NCBI GenBank assembly: GCA_038232055.1
Contig: JBBSIN010000036.1
Location: forward strand, 1-24,066
Source: JBBSIN01 sp038232055
GTDB lineage: Bacteria > Actinomycetota > Actinomycetes > JADGOV01
Reading direction: 5' to 3'
Length of the DNA stretch: 24,066 nt
The notes under the pieces are model-generated. The model was not told the origin of the DNA. It was given only the letters and a program-made list of their open reading frames with translations, and ran no database searches. Within the stretch, counting starts at the first letter, position 1, and every line of letters starts with the position of its first letter. Below are positions 14,823 to 21,771 of this stretch, one piece after another. The position numbers were made by a program, and so were the translations under genes.

Positions 14823-14848
14823 CCCGCTGCCCCTCGAGTGCGCCAAGA

Positions 14849-14872
14849 TCGTCCGAGGAGTCGTCCGAGGAG
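14849..14872 (+). repeat. 12-bp direct repeat, two copies
   Basis: tcgtccgaggag occurs twice without a gap, at 14849-14860 and 14861-14872. Confidence 0.92.
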
Positions 14873-14909
14873 ATCATGTGCGGCCACCTGCGCCGATGCG
14901 GAGATCTTT

Positions 14910-14957
14910 ACTCGGGCGATCACTCGGGCGATCACTCGGGCGATCACTCGACCGATC
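14910..14957 (+). repeat. 12-bp tandem array with GATC in each unit
   Basis: actcgggcgatc is perfect at 14910, 14922 and 14934. A fourth copy at 14946 differs at two bases (actcgaccgatc). Each unit ends in GATC. No spacer sequences exist, so it is not a CRISPR array. Confidence 0.95.
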
Positions 14958-15022
14958 TTGCCGACGCCTGGACGAGCCAGCGATCCGAGGCCGGAGCGAC
15001 CCGACGGACCGCGAGGCGCGGA

Positions 15023-15844
15023 TCAGACGTCTTCGAGAGCGGTGTCCGTGTCGCCGATGCCGAGGAAGCGGGTGTAGGCAGCGACCACCGTCTCCGGGTC
15101 GTCCTGGAGCTTGAGCTCGCCCGCGTGTATCCACACGGCCTCCGTGCACAGCTCCTGGATGCTGCCCAGCGCGTGGCTCACCAGAAGGATCGTCCGCGCT
15201 TCGCCGCAGAGCTGCTTCATCTTCTCGAACGACTTCTTCTTGAAGCGAGCGTCACCAGTGGCCAACGCCTCGTCGATCATGAGGATGTCAGGGTCCATGT
15301 GTACGGCGACGGAGAACCCCAGCCGGCTGTACATGCCCGACGAGTACGTCGACATCGGCAGCTCCATGACGTCCTCGAGCTCGGCGAACTCGGAGATCTC
15401 CTGGTAGCGCTCCTCGATCTCGTCCCTGCCGAGGCCGGCCGCGAGGCCGCCGAGCACGACGTTCTCCCGTCCGGACAGCTCGCGGTTGAAGCCGATCCCG
15501 AGTGCCAGGAGGGTGCTGACCCGCCCGTGCACCTCGACCCGCCCCTCCGTCGGCGGCAGGATGCCCGCGACGGTGCGGACCAGCGTGGACTTCCCGGCGC
15601 CGTTGGCACCGACGATGCCGAGCACGGTGCCGTGCGTGACCTCGAAGGAGACACCCTTCAACGCCTCGATCTCGCGAACCAGGCGCTGCCGGCGGCCCAG
15701 CCGGAGCAGCGCGGTCTTGAACGTCGGCTTCTTCTCGTACGACGTGCGGTAGCGCACGGACACCCGCTGGACCTTGACCGCGACGTCGACGGCACCCGCA
15801 CCGGCGCCGGCACCGGTGCCGTCAGAGGCGGACAGCGAACTCAC
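15023..15844 (-). CDS. Polysaccharide ABC exporter, ATP-binding subunit (Wzt/RfbE-like)
   Basis: ATPase that would power export of a lipid-linked glycan or polyol-phosphate polymer through the permease encoded just upstream. Walker A is GANGAGKST (79-87), the signature is YSSGMYSRLGF (167-177), Walker B is DILMIDE (186-192) and the switch His is residue 224. The long segment between the first strands with KTALLRLGRRQ and the RELSGRENVVLGG segment are typical of the Wzt/TagH/RfbE group. At 273 residues it stops shortly after the ATPase core and lacks the C-terminal carbohydrate-binding domain of some Wzt proteins. The N-terminus has a Gly-Ala run. The GTG start overlaps the permease 3' end by 23 bases. 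Confidence 0.92.
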   Translation of the reverse strand: MSSLSASDGTGAGAGAGAVDVAVKVQRVSVRYRTSYEKKPTFKTALLRLGRRQRLVREIEALKGVSFEVTHGTVLGIVGANGAGKSTLVRTVAGILPPTEGRVEVHGRVSTLLALGIGFNRELSGRENVVLGGLAAGLGRDEIEERYQEISEFAELEDVMELPMSTYSSGMYSRLGFSVAVHMDPDILMIDEALATGDARFKKKSFEKMKQLCGEARTILLVSHALGSIQELCTEAVWIHAGELKLQDDPETVVAAYTRFLGIGDTDTALEDV

Positions 15845-16691
15845 GCTCCCTGGACAGGAAAAACAGCCCGCCGACGACGATCGCGGCTGCCGCCCACGCC
15901 GTCCCCTCGACGAGGAAGACCAGCGAAGGTCGCTGCCCGGCGAGCGCCTGGCTCCACGCGCCGAGGAGCGGATAGAGCGGGTTGAGCGAGATGACGTGCT
16001 TGAGCCGGACCGGTACCTGGTTCGTGTGGTACAGGACCGGAGAGAGGTAGAGCCAGACGCGTAGGAGGTAGGGCAGGAAGCTCTTCATGTCGCGGAAGTA
16101 GACCTGCAGGACGGCGAAGAGCATGGCGACGCCGGCCGCGAAGACCGTGAGCAGCACCAGGATGGGGATCGTCCACAGCAGGGTGAACCCGATCGGCACC
16201 CCGGCGACGACGTGCACCGCGGCGTAGACGACGAGCGTCGGCAGGAACCGCTGCAAGGCCGTGAGAACCGAGGCGATCGGCAGCAGCAGCCGGGGGAACG
16301 CGGTGTTGAGGATGAGCCGGCCGCCGCGGGTGACGGACTTCGCCCCCTCGCTGAGCGACGTGCTCACGAAGTGGTAGGCGAAGAGGGCCCCCAGCAGGTG
16401 CGCGAGGAAGTCGGCGCCGCGGTTGCCGCGGCCACGGCCGAGGATGTCGACGAGCAGGAAGTACACGACGCCGAGCATGAGCGGGTTGAGCACCAGCCAC
16501 AGCTGCCCGAACGCGGTGTCGAAGTGCTGGCTGCGCAGCGTCGTACGGGACATCTCGAAGGCGAACTGCCGCCGGCTCCACAGCGCGCGCAGGTAGGGAC
16601 GCAGCGGTGGTAGGCCGACGACGTACGGCTCGTAGATGTGGACCGGACTGACGAAGTCGTCGGTACGGCGCCGCGCGCCGAAGACGGCCAC
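15822..16691 (-). CDS. Polysaccharide ABC exporter, permease subunit (Wzm-like)
   Basis: A 289-residue ABC-2-type permease with about six membrane segments. The N-terminal cytoplasmic segment ending RTTLRSQHFDTAFGQLW and then LVLNPLMLGVVYFLLVDIL are characteristic. The YFRDMKSFLPYLLRVWLYLSPVLY part (key residues YFRD and SPVLY) is diagnostic of Wzm/TagG proteins, as is LNPLYPL. It pairs with the ATPase encoded next. The GTG start shares one base with the TAG stop of the glycosyltransferase gene, so the three genes form one unit. The open frame extends to 17294 only as a shadow of that glycosyltransferase. Confidence 0.9.
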   Translation of the reverse strand: MAVFGARRRTDDFVSPVHIYEPYVVGLPPLRPYLRALWSRRQFAFEMSRTTLRSQHFDTAFGQLWLVLNPLMLGVVYFLLVDILGRGRGNRGADFLAHLLGALFAYHFVSTSLSEGAKSVTRGGRLILNTAFPRLLLPIASVLTALQRFLPTLVVYAAVHVVAGVPIGFTLLWTIPILVLLTVFAAGVAMLFAVLQVYFRDMKSFLPYLLRVWLYLSPVLYHTNQVPVRLKHVISLNPLYPLLGAWSQALAGQRPSLVFLVEGTAWAAAAIVVGGLFFLSREREFAVRL

Positions 16692-17737
16692 TACGACACC
16701 TGATCGGCGGGGCGCAGGCTCGCCCCGCGGGTCGCCGCTGCCGCCAGCCGGGTCCGGCTGGTGAGGAACCCCAGCGCCCACGCCTGGTGCATGGTGACGT
16801 AGACGGCGGGGAGCCGCAGTGCCACGGCGACCGGCAGCGTGCGGCCGGTCCAGATGGATCCGGCGAGGACGAGTGCGGCGTAGCCGGCCGGAGCCAGCAG
16901 GCCGACCGGATAGCCGATCACGGCGAGCAGGATGCCGGCGATGATCGCGACCAGGGTCGCCGGAGGCGCCAAGTAACGCACGGTGGCCGTGTCGGGGTGC
17001 CGACGGAGGATGACCCGGCGCCAGCGGCCGTAGTGAAAGTACTGACGGGCGAGCGTCCGCAGGCTGCGCCGGGGGCGGTAGGACACCCGCAGCCGTGGGG
17101 TGAACCACACGAGGCCGCCGGCGCGGCGGATGCGATAGTTGAGCTCCCAGTCCTGGGCGCGTTCGAACTGCTCGTCGTAGCCGCCGAGTCGCTGGAGTGT
17201 CTCGCGCCGGAACACCCCGAGGTAGACACTGTCGGCCGGTCCGGCGGTGCCGCCGACGTGGAAAGCTCCGCCGCCGACGCCGAGCGGGCTGCACATCGCC
17301 CGGGCGACCGCCTGCTCGAAGGGTCCGCCTCCCTCGGCGGCCATGATGCCGCCCACATTGTCCGCGCCGGTCGCTTCGAGCACCGCGACCGCGACGCGGA
17401 TGTAGTCCGCCGGCAGGAGGGCGTGTCCGTCGAGGCGCAGGATGATGTCGTAGCGCGCGGTGGCGATGGCCGCGTTGAGTCCGGACGGCGTGTGCCCTCG
17501 CGGGTTGCCGACGGCCCGCACGCGGGGGTCACGGGCGGTGAGGTCACGGGCGACCTCGTCCGTGCGGTCCGACGAGGGGCCGAGCGCGAGCACGACCTCG
17601 AGCGGACCGGGATAGTCCTGGTCGAGGACGCGCGTGACGGCGGCCTCGAGGTTTCGCTCCTCGTTGAGCACCGGCATGACGACGGAGACCGGTGCGCAGG
17701 CGCGCTCATACGACTCGGCTCGCGCCCCGGAACTCAC
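16691..17737 (-). CDS. Glycosyltransferase family 2 with C-terminal membrane segments (ExoA-like)
   Basis: A 348-residue enzyme that probably adds a sugar to a lipid-linked acceptor on the cytoplasmic side. The GT-A fold starts with VSVVMPVLNEERNLEAAV. The nucleotide-binding acidic site is IILRLDGHALLP (about residues 98-109), and the probable acceptor-side motif is QDWELNYRIRRAGG, where relatives usually have ED. Residues from about 255 to 335 hold hydrophobic segments (VAIIAGILLAVIGYPVGLLA and others), as in the succinoglycan enzyme ExoA. The donor sugar cannot be told. It is the first gene of the exporter operon, with a GTG start and a TACCCT box seven bases upstream. Confidence 0.9.
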   Translation of the reverse strand: MSSGARAESYERACAPVSVVMPVLNEERNLEAAVTRVLDQDYPGPLEVVLALGPSSDRTDEVARDLTARDPRVRAVGNPRGHTPSGLNAAIATARYDIILRLDGHALLPADYIRVAVAVLEATGADNVGGIMAAEGGGPFEQAVARAMCSPLGVGGGAFHVGGTAGPADSVYLGVFRRETLQRLGGYDEQFERAQDWELNYRIRRAGGLVWFTPRLRVSYRPRRSLRTLARQYFHYGRWRRVILRRHPDTATVRYLAPPATLVAIIAGILLAVIGYPVGLLAPAGYAALVLAGSIWTGRTLPVAVALRLPAVYVTMHQAWALGFLTSRTRLAAAATRGASLRPADQVS

Positions 17738-17744
17738 CGCATCG

Positions 17745-17750
17745 AGGGTA
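17745..17750 (-). promoter_or_regulatory. Leaderless-type -10 box of the GT2-exporter operon
   Basis: On the minus strand TACCCT is followed by seven bases and the GTG at 17737. A TTGACG sequence lies 21 bases upstream of it, rather far for a -35. Confidence 0.5.
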
Positions 17751-17825
17751 GTCGACGCAGGGCGCCCGACTCGTCAACGCGCGCCCGTACGGCGCTGAGG
17801 GGACCGCCGGACGGCTTCCCCGGCC

Positions 17826-17831
17826 TAGACT
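17826..17831 (+). promoter_or_regulatory. Putative -10 box of the CDP-polyol operon
   Basis: TAGACT is followed by seven bases and a GTG at 17839 that opens a 10-codon reading frame. Transcription from this box would therefore start at that GTG, not at the start of the phosphotransferase gene. Confidence 0.5.
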
Positions 17832-17838
17832 TCCTCGC

Positions 17839-17871
17839 GTGTCAGCGGGGAATCGGACGTTGTGCCGATGA
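17839..17871 (+). CDS. Possible leaderless upstream ORF, 10 codons
   Basis: GTG at 17839 to TGA at 17869-17871 encodes MSAGNRTLCR if the GTG is read as Met. It sits seven bases after a TAGACT box. Its stop overlaps the ATG at 17868 in the sequence ATGA, which would allow translational coupling to the phosphotransferase. This is a pattern, not proof; it may be chance. Confidence 0.3.
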   Translation: MSAGNRTLCR

Positions 17872-18611
17872 CCGTCGGCTACGACGAGGACAGGGCGCGG
17901 CTCGACGCCGCGGTCAAGAGGGACGACGGCTTCTTCGCCACCTTCTTCGTGAGCCCGTACTCGCCGCACCTTGTCCGGTGGGCAGCGGGGCGCGGCTGGT
18001 CGCCGAATGCGGTCACGATCCTGTCGATGGGTCTCGGCACGCTGGCGGCGGCCTGCTTCGCGACCGGCCAGCGGGTCGGCCTGCTCGCCGGCGCGATCGT
18101 GTTCCAGCTTGCCTTCGTCGCCGACTGCGTCGACGGCCAGCTGGCCCGCTACACCCGCCGGTTCTCGGCGCTCGGCGCCTGGCTCGACTCAATCTTCGAC
18201 CGGGCAAAGGAGTACGTCGTCTACGCCGGGCTGGCTATCGGCGCCGCCCGCGGTTCGGACGACGTCTGGGCGCTCGCCGGCGCCGCGCTGGCCCTGCAGA
18301 CCGCTCGGCACATGGTCGACTTTGGCTACGCCGCAGCACGGAACGACGACCCGCAGCCGCTGGCCCGGCTGGAGATCGAGGACGACGGAGATCCGGCCGA
18401 GCAGCGGGCGCGGCCGTCCCCGCGCGCCGGCGGGATCGCCTACTGGAGCAAGCGGATCATCGTGCTGCCCATCGGCGAGCGCTTCGCCCTCATCTCGCTC
18501 ACCGCCGCGCTCGCAACGCCGCGTACGACGTTCGTCGTACTGCTGGCCTGGGGCACGATCGCCGCGGCGTACGGCTGGACCGGCAAGGTCGTGCGGTCGG
18601 TGGCGCGATGA
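17862..18611 (+). CDS. CDP-alcohol phosphotransferase family protein (first copy)
   Basis: Integral membrane enzyme that would transfer a phospho-alcohol from a CDP-activated donor to an acceptor alcohol, or the reverse pairing. The complete family motif is present: D88, D91, G92, A95, R96, G105, D109 and D113 (DCVDGQLAR, then GAWLDSIFD), counted from the GTG. These Asp residues bind the metal and CDP in characterised relatives. There are hydrophobic segments at about 45-85, 115-145, 165-180 and 200-240. The protein is 249 residues from GTG 17862 or 247 from ATG 17868; the ATG overlaps the stop of a possible upstream ORF. Its stop overlaps the next start (ATGA). The product is unknown. Phosphatidylglycerol or phosphatidylinositol synthesis cannot be excluded, but the operon suggests a special polyol. 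Confidence 0.9.
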   Translation: MPMTVGYDEDRARLDAAVKRDDGFFATFFVSPYSPHLVRWAAGRGWSPNAVTILSMGLGTLAAACFATGQRVGLLAGAIVFQLAFVADCVDGQLARYTRRFSALGAWLDSIFDRAKEYVVYAGLAIGAARGSDDVWALAGAALALQTARHMVDFGYAAARNDDPQPLARLEIEDDGDPAEQRARPSPRAGGIAYWSKRIIVLPIGERFALISLTAALATPRTTFVVLLAWGTIAAAYGWTGKVVRSVAR

Positions 18612-19249
18612 CGACGGTCGCCGCCGGTTCCGACCTCGTCGCCTACCGAGACGACGGGCTCCTGGCGGCCCTGCTGGGCCGGACCGCGGGGTCGTGGATA
18701 TCCGGGGCGCGGGACCGCGCCGGAGCCTTGCCGGTCACGCTCGCCGGAGCCGTTCCGGTCGCGGCGGTCGGGATTCCCCATGGGCCGCGGTGGGCGCTCG
18801 CCGTGGCGATTGGCTGGTACGTGCTGGCCGCCGGCGCCGGGTCGGGCATGTCGCACGCCCGCCGGCTCAGCTGGCTGCTGCCATGCCTGCTGCGGGGCGT
18901 CGAGTACGCCGTCCTGCTGCGGATCACCGCACTGGCCGAGCCTCGGGCGCTGCCGCTGTGCTTCGCCCTGCTCGCCGCGCTGGCGTTCCACCACTACGAC
19001 ACGATCTTCCGGCTGGAGTCCCAGCGGCGGCCGCCGCCGACCTGGTTGCGGTTCGCGGGAGGCGGTTGGGACCTGCGGCTGCTCGCGGCCGGCGCGCTGT
19101 TCGTCGCCGGCGGGCTGCCGACCGGGCTGGCCGTCGGCGCCGTCGGCCTCGGCTTGCTGTACGTCGGAGAGAGCGCGGCGAGCTGGATCGGGCTCCTCGG
19201 AGTGCCGCAGCAGGCTCGCCATCGACGTCATGAAACCCTGGACCGATGA
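18608..19249 (+). CDS. Membrane protein of unknown function, DUF5941-like
   Basis: A 213-residue protein with about five hydrophobic segments (near 42-56, 63-79, 95-108, 115-127 and 157-187). Characteristic text is RRLSWLLPCLLRGVEYAVLL, where the tract holds a conserved-looking Glu, and FHHYDTIFRL, with two His and an Asp at the membrane edge. From memory this resembles the actinobacterial DUF5941 domain, which occurs next to CDP-alcohol phosphotransferases; I could not check this. The ATG overlaps the upstream stop (ATGA) and its own stop overlaps the next ATG. This tight coupling implies a protein working with its neighbours, possibly as a partner or acceptor-handling subunit of the phosphotransferase. 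No catalytic function is assigned. Confidence 0.75.
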   Translation: MTTVAAGSDLVAYRDDGLLAALLGRTAGSWISGARDRAGALPVTLAGAVPVAAVGIPHGPRWALAVAIGWYVLAAGAGSGMSHARRLSWLLPCLLRGVEYAVLLRITALAEPRALPLCFALLAALAFHHYDTIFRLESQRRPPPTWLRFAGGGWDLRLLAAGALFVAGGLPTGLAVGAVGLGLLYVGESAASWIGLLGVPQQARHRRHETLDR

Positions 19250-19977
19250 TCGGACTGGTGCTGGCCGCCGGCGCCGGCAGCAGGCTGCGCCCGCTGACCG
19301 ACGCGCTGCCGAAGACACTGCTGCCGGTGGCCGGCGAGCGGACGATCTTCGAGCTCGCGTTGGTCAACCTGCGCGCGGTGGGCATCGAGGACGTAGTGGT
19401 CGTCACTGGTTTCGCCGCTGGACGCATCGAGGAGCAGGCGCCCGACCTCGAACGGCGGCTGGGCCTGCGGCTGCACCTGGTCTTCAACGACCGCGCGGAG
19501 GAGTGGAACAACGCCTACTCCCTGTGGGTCGCCCGCCAGTCGTTCTCGGACACCGTCCTGCTGGTGAACGGCGACACCGTGCATCCGGTCGGCATCGAGG
19601 AGCAGCTCCTGGCCGCCCGCGGCCCCGACGTGCTGCTGGCGATCGACGCCGAGAAGCGGCTCGCCGAGGAGGAGATGAAGGTCGTCCTCGGCTCCGACGG
19701 CAGAGTCCGGCGCATCAACAAGGCGATCGACCCGGCAGCGGCCGCCGGCGAATACATCGGCGTGACGCTCATCGAACCTGCCGGCGGCGCGGCGCTCGCC
19801 GACGCCCTCGAAGCGACCTGGCGGCGCGACCCGTCGTTGTACTACGAGGACGGCTACCAGGAGCTCGTCGATCGCGGTCGGGCCGTGCACGTCCGGCCCA
19901 TCGGTACCGTCGAGTGGGTGGAAGTCGACAACCACGACGACCTGGCGCGGGCGCGGGAGATCGCATGCCGCTACTAG
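19246..19977 (+). CDS. CTP-dependent nucleotidyltransferase (LicC / inositol-phosphate cytidylyltransferase type)
   Basis: A 243-residue soluble enzyme expected to join an alcohol phosphate to CTP, making the CDP-alcohol used by the neighbouring phosphotransferases. The start LVLAAGAGSRLRPLTDALPK (4-23) is the NTP-binding loop. EEWNNAYSLWVAR (85-97) is the segment typical of the LicC and inositol-1-phosphate cytidylyltransferase group. The metal Asp residues are D110 (VNGDTV) and D228 (VEVDNHDDLARA). AGEYIGVTLI lies at 167-176. It lacks any C-terminal extension. A sugar-1-phosphate substrate is also possible. The ATG overlaps the preceding stop, and its 3' end overlaps the next gene by 13 bases. 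Confidence 0.88.
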   Translation: MIGLVLAAGAGSRLRPLTDALPKTLLPVAGERTIFELALVNLRAVGIEDVVVVTGFAAGRIEEQAPDLERRLGLRLHLVFNDRAEEWNNAYSLWVARQSFSDTVLLVNGDTVHPVGIEEQLLAARGPDVLLAIDAEKRLAEEEMKVVLGSDGRVRRINKAIDPAAAAGEYIGVTLIEPAGGAALADALEATWRRDPSLYYEDGYQELVDRGRAVHVRPIGTVEWVEVDNHDDLARAREIACRY

Positions 19978-21023
19978 CGCGGATGCTGACCAGCCCGCTG
20001 TTCATCGACATCCGGCGGGGAGCGATCGACGGGCTGGGCGACCTCCTGGCCGACCGTCGGATCTCCGCCGCCGGCCATGTGGCGGTCGCCGTCGGTCCGG
20101 GGCAGGGCGAGCGGATCGTCGAGGCGCTCTCGTCGTCGCTCACCAACGCCGCGGTCTTCACCGTCCGGGGTGGCTCCCTCGACGCCGCCGGCACGCTGCA
20201 GAGCCAGCTGCACGGGCGGTCCTACGACGCGCTCGTCGGCATCGGCGGCGGCCGCACGCTCGACGTCGCGAAGTACACCGCGACCCGGCTCGGGCTGCCC
20301 ATGGTCGCGGTCGCGACGAACCTCGCCCACGACGGCATCGCCTCCCCGGTCAGCTCGCTGGACCACGAGGGCGGCAAGGGGTCCTTCGGCGTCTCGATGC
20401 CGATCGCCGTCGTCGTCGACCTCGACTACGTGCGTGCGTCGCCGCCGCGGATGGTGCGCTCGGGCATCGGCGACGCGGTCAGCAACCTCTCCGCGATCGC
20501 CGACTGGGAGCTGGCGGCGCGCGAGCGCAGGGAGCCGGTCGACGGTCTCGCGGTGACCCTGGCCCGCACTGCGGCGGAGGCGATGTTGCACCGCTGCGAC
20601 GGCGTCGACGACGACTCCTTTCTGACGGCGCTGGCCGAGGCGCTGGTGCTGTCGGGGATGGCGATGGCGGCCGCCGGCTCCAGCCGCCCGTGCAGCGGCG
20701 GCGACCACGAGATCCTGCATGCCGTCGACCGGCTCTTTCCGGGCACCAGCAATCACGGCGAGCTGGCCGGCGTCGGCGCCCTGTTCTGCTACTTCCTGCG
20801 CCAGGACGCGTCCCGTACGGCGCAGATCGACGCCTGCCTGCAGCGCCACGGACTGCCCCGTACGCCGGCCGACCTGCGGCTCACCGAGGAGCAGTTCGCC
20901 GAGGCGGTCGTGGCGGCGCCGGCCACCCGGCCCGACCGCTACACGATCCTCGAGCACCTCGACCTGAGCGAGGACGTCGTACGGAAGCGCGTCGATGAGT
21001 TCGCCAGCGCCTTCCATTCCTGA
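19965..21023 (+). CDS. Glycerol-1-phosphate dehydrogenase-like enzyme (iron-containing alcohol dehydrogenase superfamily)
   Basis: A 352-residue enzyme of the AraM/EgsA type, which in known cases reduces dihydroxyacetone phosphate to sn-glycerol-1-phosphate with NAD(P)H. The nucleotide-binding motif GGGRTLDVAKYTA begins at residue 94. TNLAHDGIASPVSSL (118-132) and SGIGDAVSNLSAIADWELA (166-184) are typical of this branch. The expected metal ligands are D170, H248 (GGDHEILHAVD) and H264 (SNHGELAG). Characterised bacterial relatives are fewer than archaeal ones; in Bacillus, AraM supplies G1P for a prenyl-glycerol lipid. The start ATG lies inside the end of the cytidylyltransferase gene, which implies coupled translation. 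A different keto-phosphate substrate is possible. Confidence 0.87.
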   Translation: MPLLARMLTSPLFIDIRRGAIDGLGDLLADRRISAAGHVAVAVGPGQGERIVEALSSSLTNAAVFTVRGGSLDAAGTLQSQLHGRSYDALVGIGGGRTLDVAKYTATRLGLPMVAVATNLAHDGIASPVSSLDHEGGKGSFGVSMPIAVVVDLDYVRASPPRMVRSGIGDAVSNLSAIADWELAARERREPVDGLAVTLARTAAEAMLHRCDGVDDDSFLTALAEALVLSGMAMAAAGSSRPCSGGDHEILHAVDRLFPGTSNHGELAGVGALFCYFLRQDASRTAQIDACLQRHGLPRTPADLRLTEEQFAEAVVAAPATRPDRYTILEHLDLSEDVVRKRVDEFASAFHS

Positions 21024-21771
21024 GCTGCGGGCCATCGGCCAGCCAGAGTCGGTTCTCGGTCGGGTCAACGCCGAGCACTGGGCGGGGCGGCTCTACATGC
21101 GCCGCGTGTCGCCGTACGCGACCCGGGTGCTGCTGCCAACGCCGCTGAGCGCCAACGGCGTCACCTGGCTCATGATCGGTAGCGGGGTGGTGGCCGCTCT
21201 CGTGCTGACTCTTCCCGGCTTGCCGGCCGCGGTCGCCGTCGTCGCGCTCGTCCAGCTGCAGCTGCTGTTCGACTGCTCCGACGGCGAGGTGGCGAGGTGG
21301 CGCCGGACGCTGTCGCCCGCCGGGATCTACCTCGACCGGATCGGGCATTACTCCACCGAGGCGGCGCTCGCCGCGGCGTTGGGGATCCGCGCCGACAGCG
21401 GCTGGTCGTCGGTCGACGGGTGGACCACGCTGGGCCTGCTGGCCGCCGTACTCGTGCTACTGACGAAGGCAGAGACCGACCTGGTTCACGTCGCTCGGGC
21501 GCAGGGCGGGCGAGCGACACTCGAAGACACTGGATCACCGCCCCGACGCGGCGGTCTTCGCCAGGTCCGGCGGCTGCTGCGCTTCGTGCCGTTTTTCCGG
21601 ATGTTCATCGCCGTCGAGTTCTCCTTTTTCGCCCTCGCCGCGGCGGTCGCCGATGCCGTGCTCGGTGACCTGACCGGCACGCGGGTGCTGCTGCTCGTCT
21701 TCGTCCCGGTCGTCGCGGTCACCGCGGTCGGTCACCTTGCCAGCGTCCTGGCCTCCAGCCGGCTCCGGTGA
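20995..21771 (+). CDS. CDP-alcohol phosphotransferase family protein (second copy, last Asp replaced by His)
   Basis: A 258-residue membrane protein with the family motif D93, D96, G97, A100, R101, G110 and D114, but H118 where the fourth Asp belongs (DCSDGEVAR, then GIYLDRIGH). The fourth Asp is regarded as the general base in characterised members. The protein is therefore either altered in mechanism, acting on a different acceptor, or not catalytic. There are hydrophobic segments at about 57-92, 120-130, 145-160 and 195-250. The ATG at 20995 lies 29 bases inside the dehydrogenase gene. No better start exists after that gene's stop. The stop overlaps the next gene's GTG (GTGA). Confidence 0.88.
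   Translation: MSSPAPSIPELRAIGQPESVLGRVNAEHWAGRLYMRRVSPYATRVLLPTPLSANGVTWLMIGSGVVAALVLTLPGLPAAVAVVALVQLQLLFDCSDGEVARWRRTLSPAGIYLDRIGHYSTEAALAAALGIRADSGWSSVDGWTTLGLLAAVLVLLTKAETDLVHVARAQGGRATLEDTGSPPRRGGLRQVRRLLRFVPFFRMFIAVEFSFFALAAAVADAVLGDLTGTRVLLLVFVPVVAVTAVGHLASVLASSRLR

Larger units (their letters stand above)
14844..14960. repeat. Inverted repeat enclosing two 12-bp tandem arrays
   Basis: caagatcg at 14844-14851 is the exact reverse complement of cgatcttg at 14953-14960. The enclosed 101 bases contain the tcgtccgaggag doublet and the actcgggcgatc array. The spacing is too long for a simple terminator hairpin. It lies in the 224-base gap between two convergent genes. Confidence 0.7.

Noticed and set aside
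12642..14846. Long minus-strand open frame of 734 codons
   Set aside because: It lies antisense to the LCP, TIGR03089-type and CmcI-type genes, all with clear family motifs, and its translation has no recognisable domain.
14910..14957. Possible CRISPR array
   Set aside because: Units are only 12 bases and directly adjacent, with no spacers and no cas genes.
14876..15985. ORF starting MCGHLRRCGDLYSGDHSG with a GAGGAG site before the ATG
   Set aside because: It would continue antisense through nearly the whole ABC ATPase gene, and its start is made of the 12-bp repeat. The ATPase is certain, so this frame is most likely a by-product.
16787..18607. Upstream part of an 820-codon plus-strand frame that ends in the DUF5941-like gene
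   Set aside because: It runs antisense to the GT2 gene and out of frame through the first phosphotransferase. The ATG at 18608 with its ATGA overlap is the real start.
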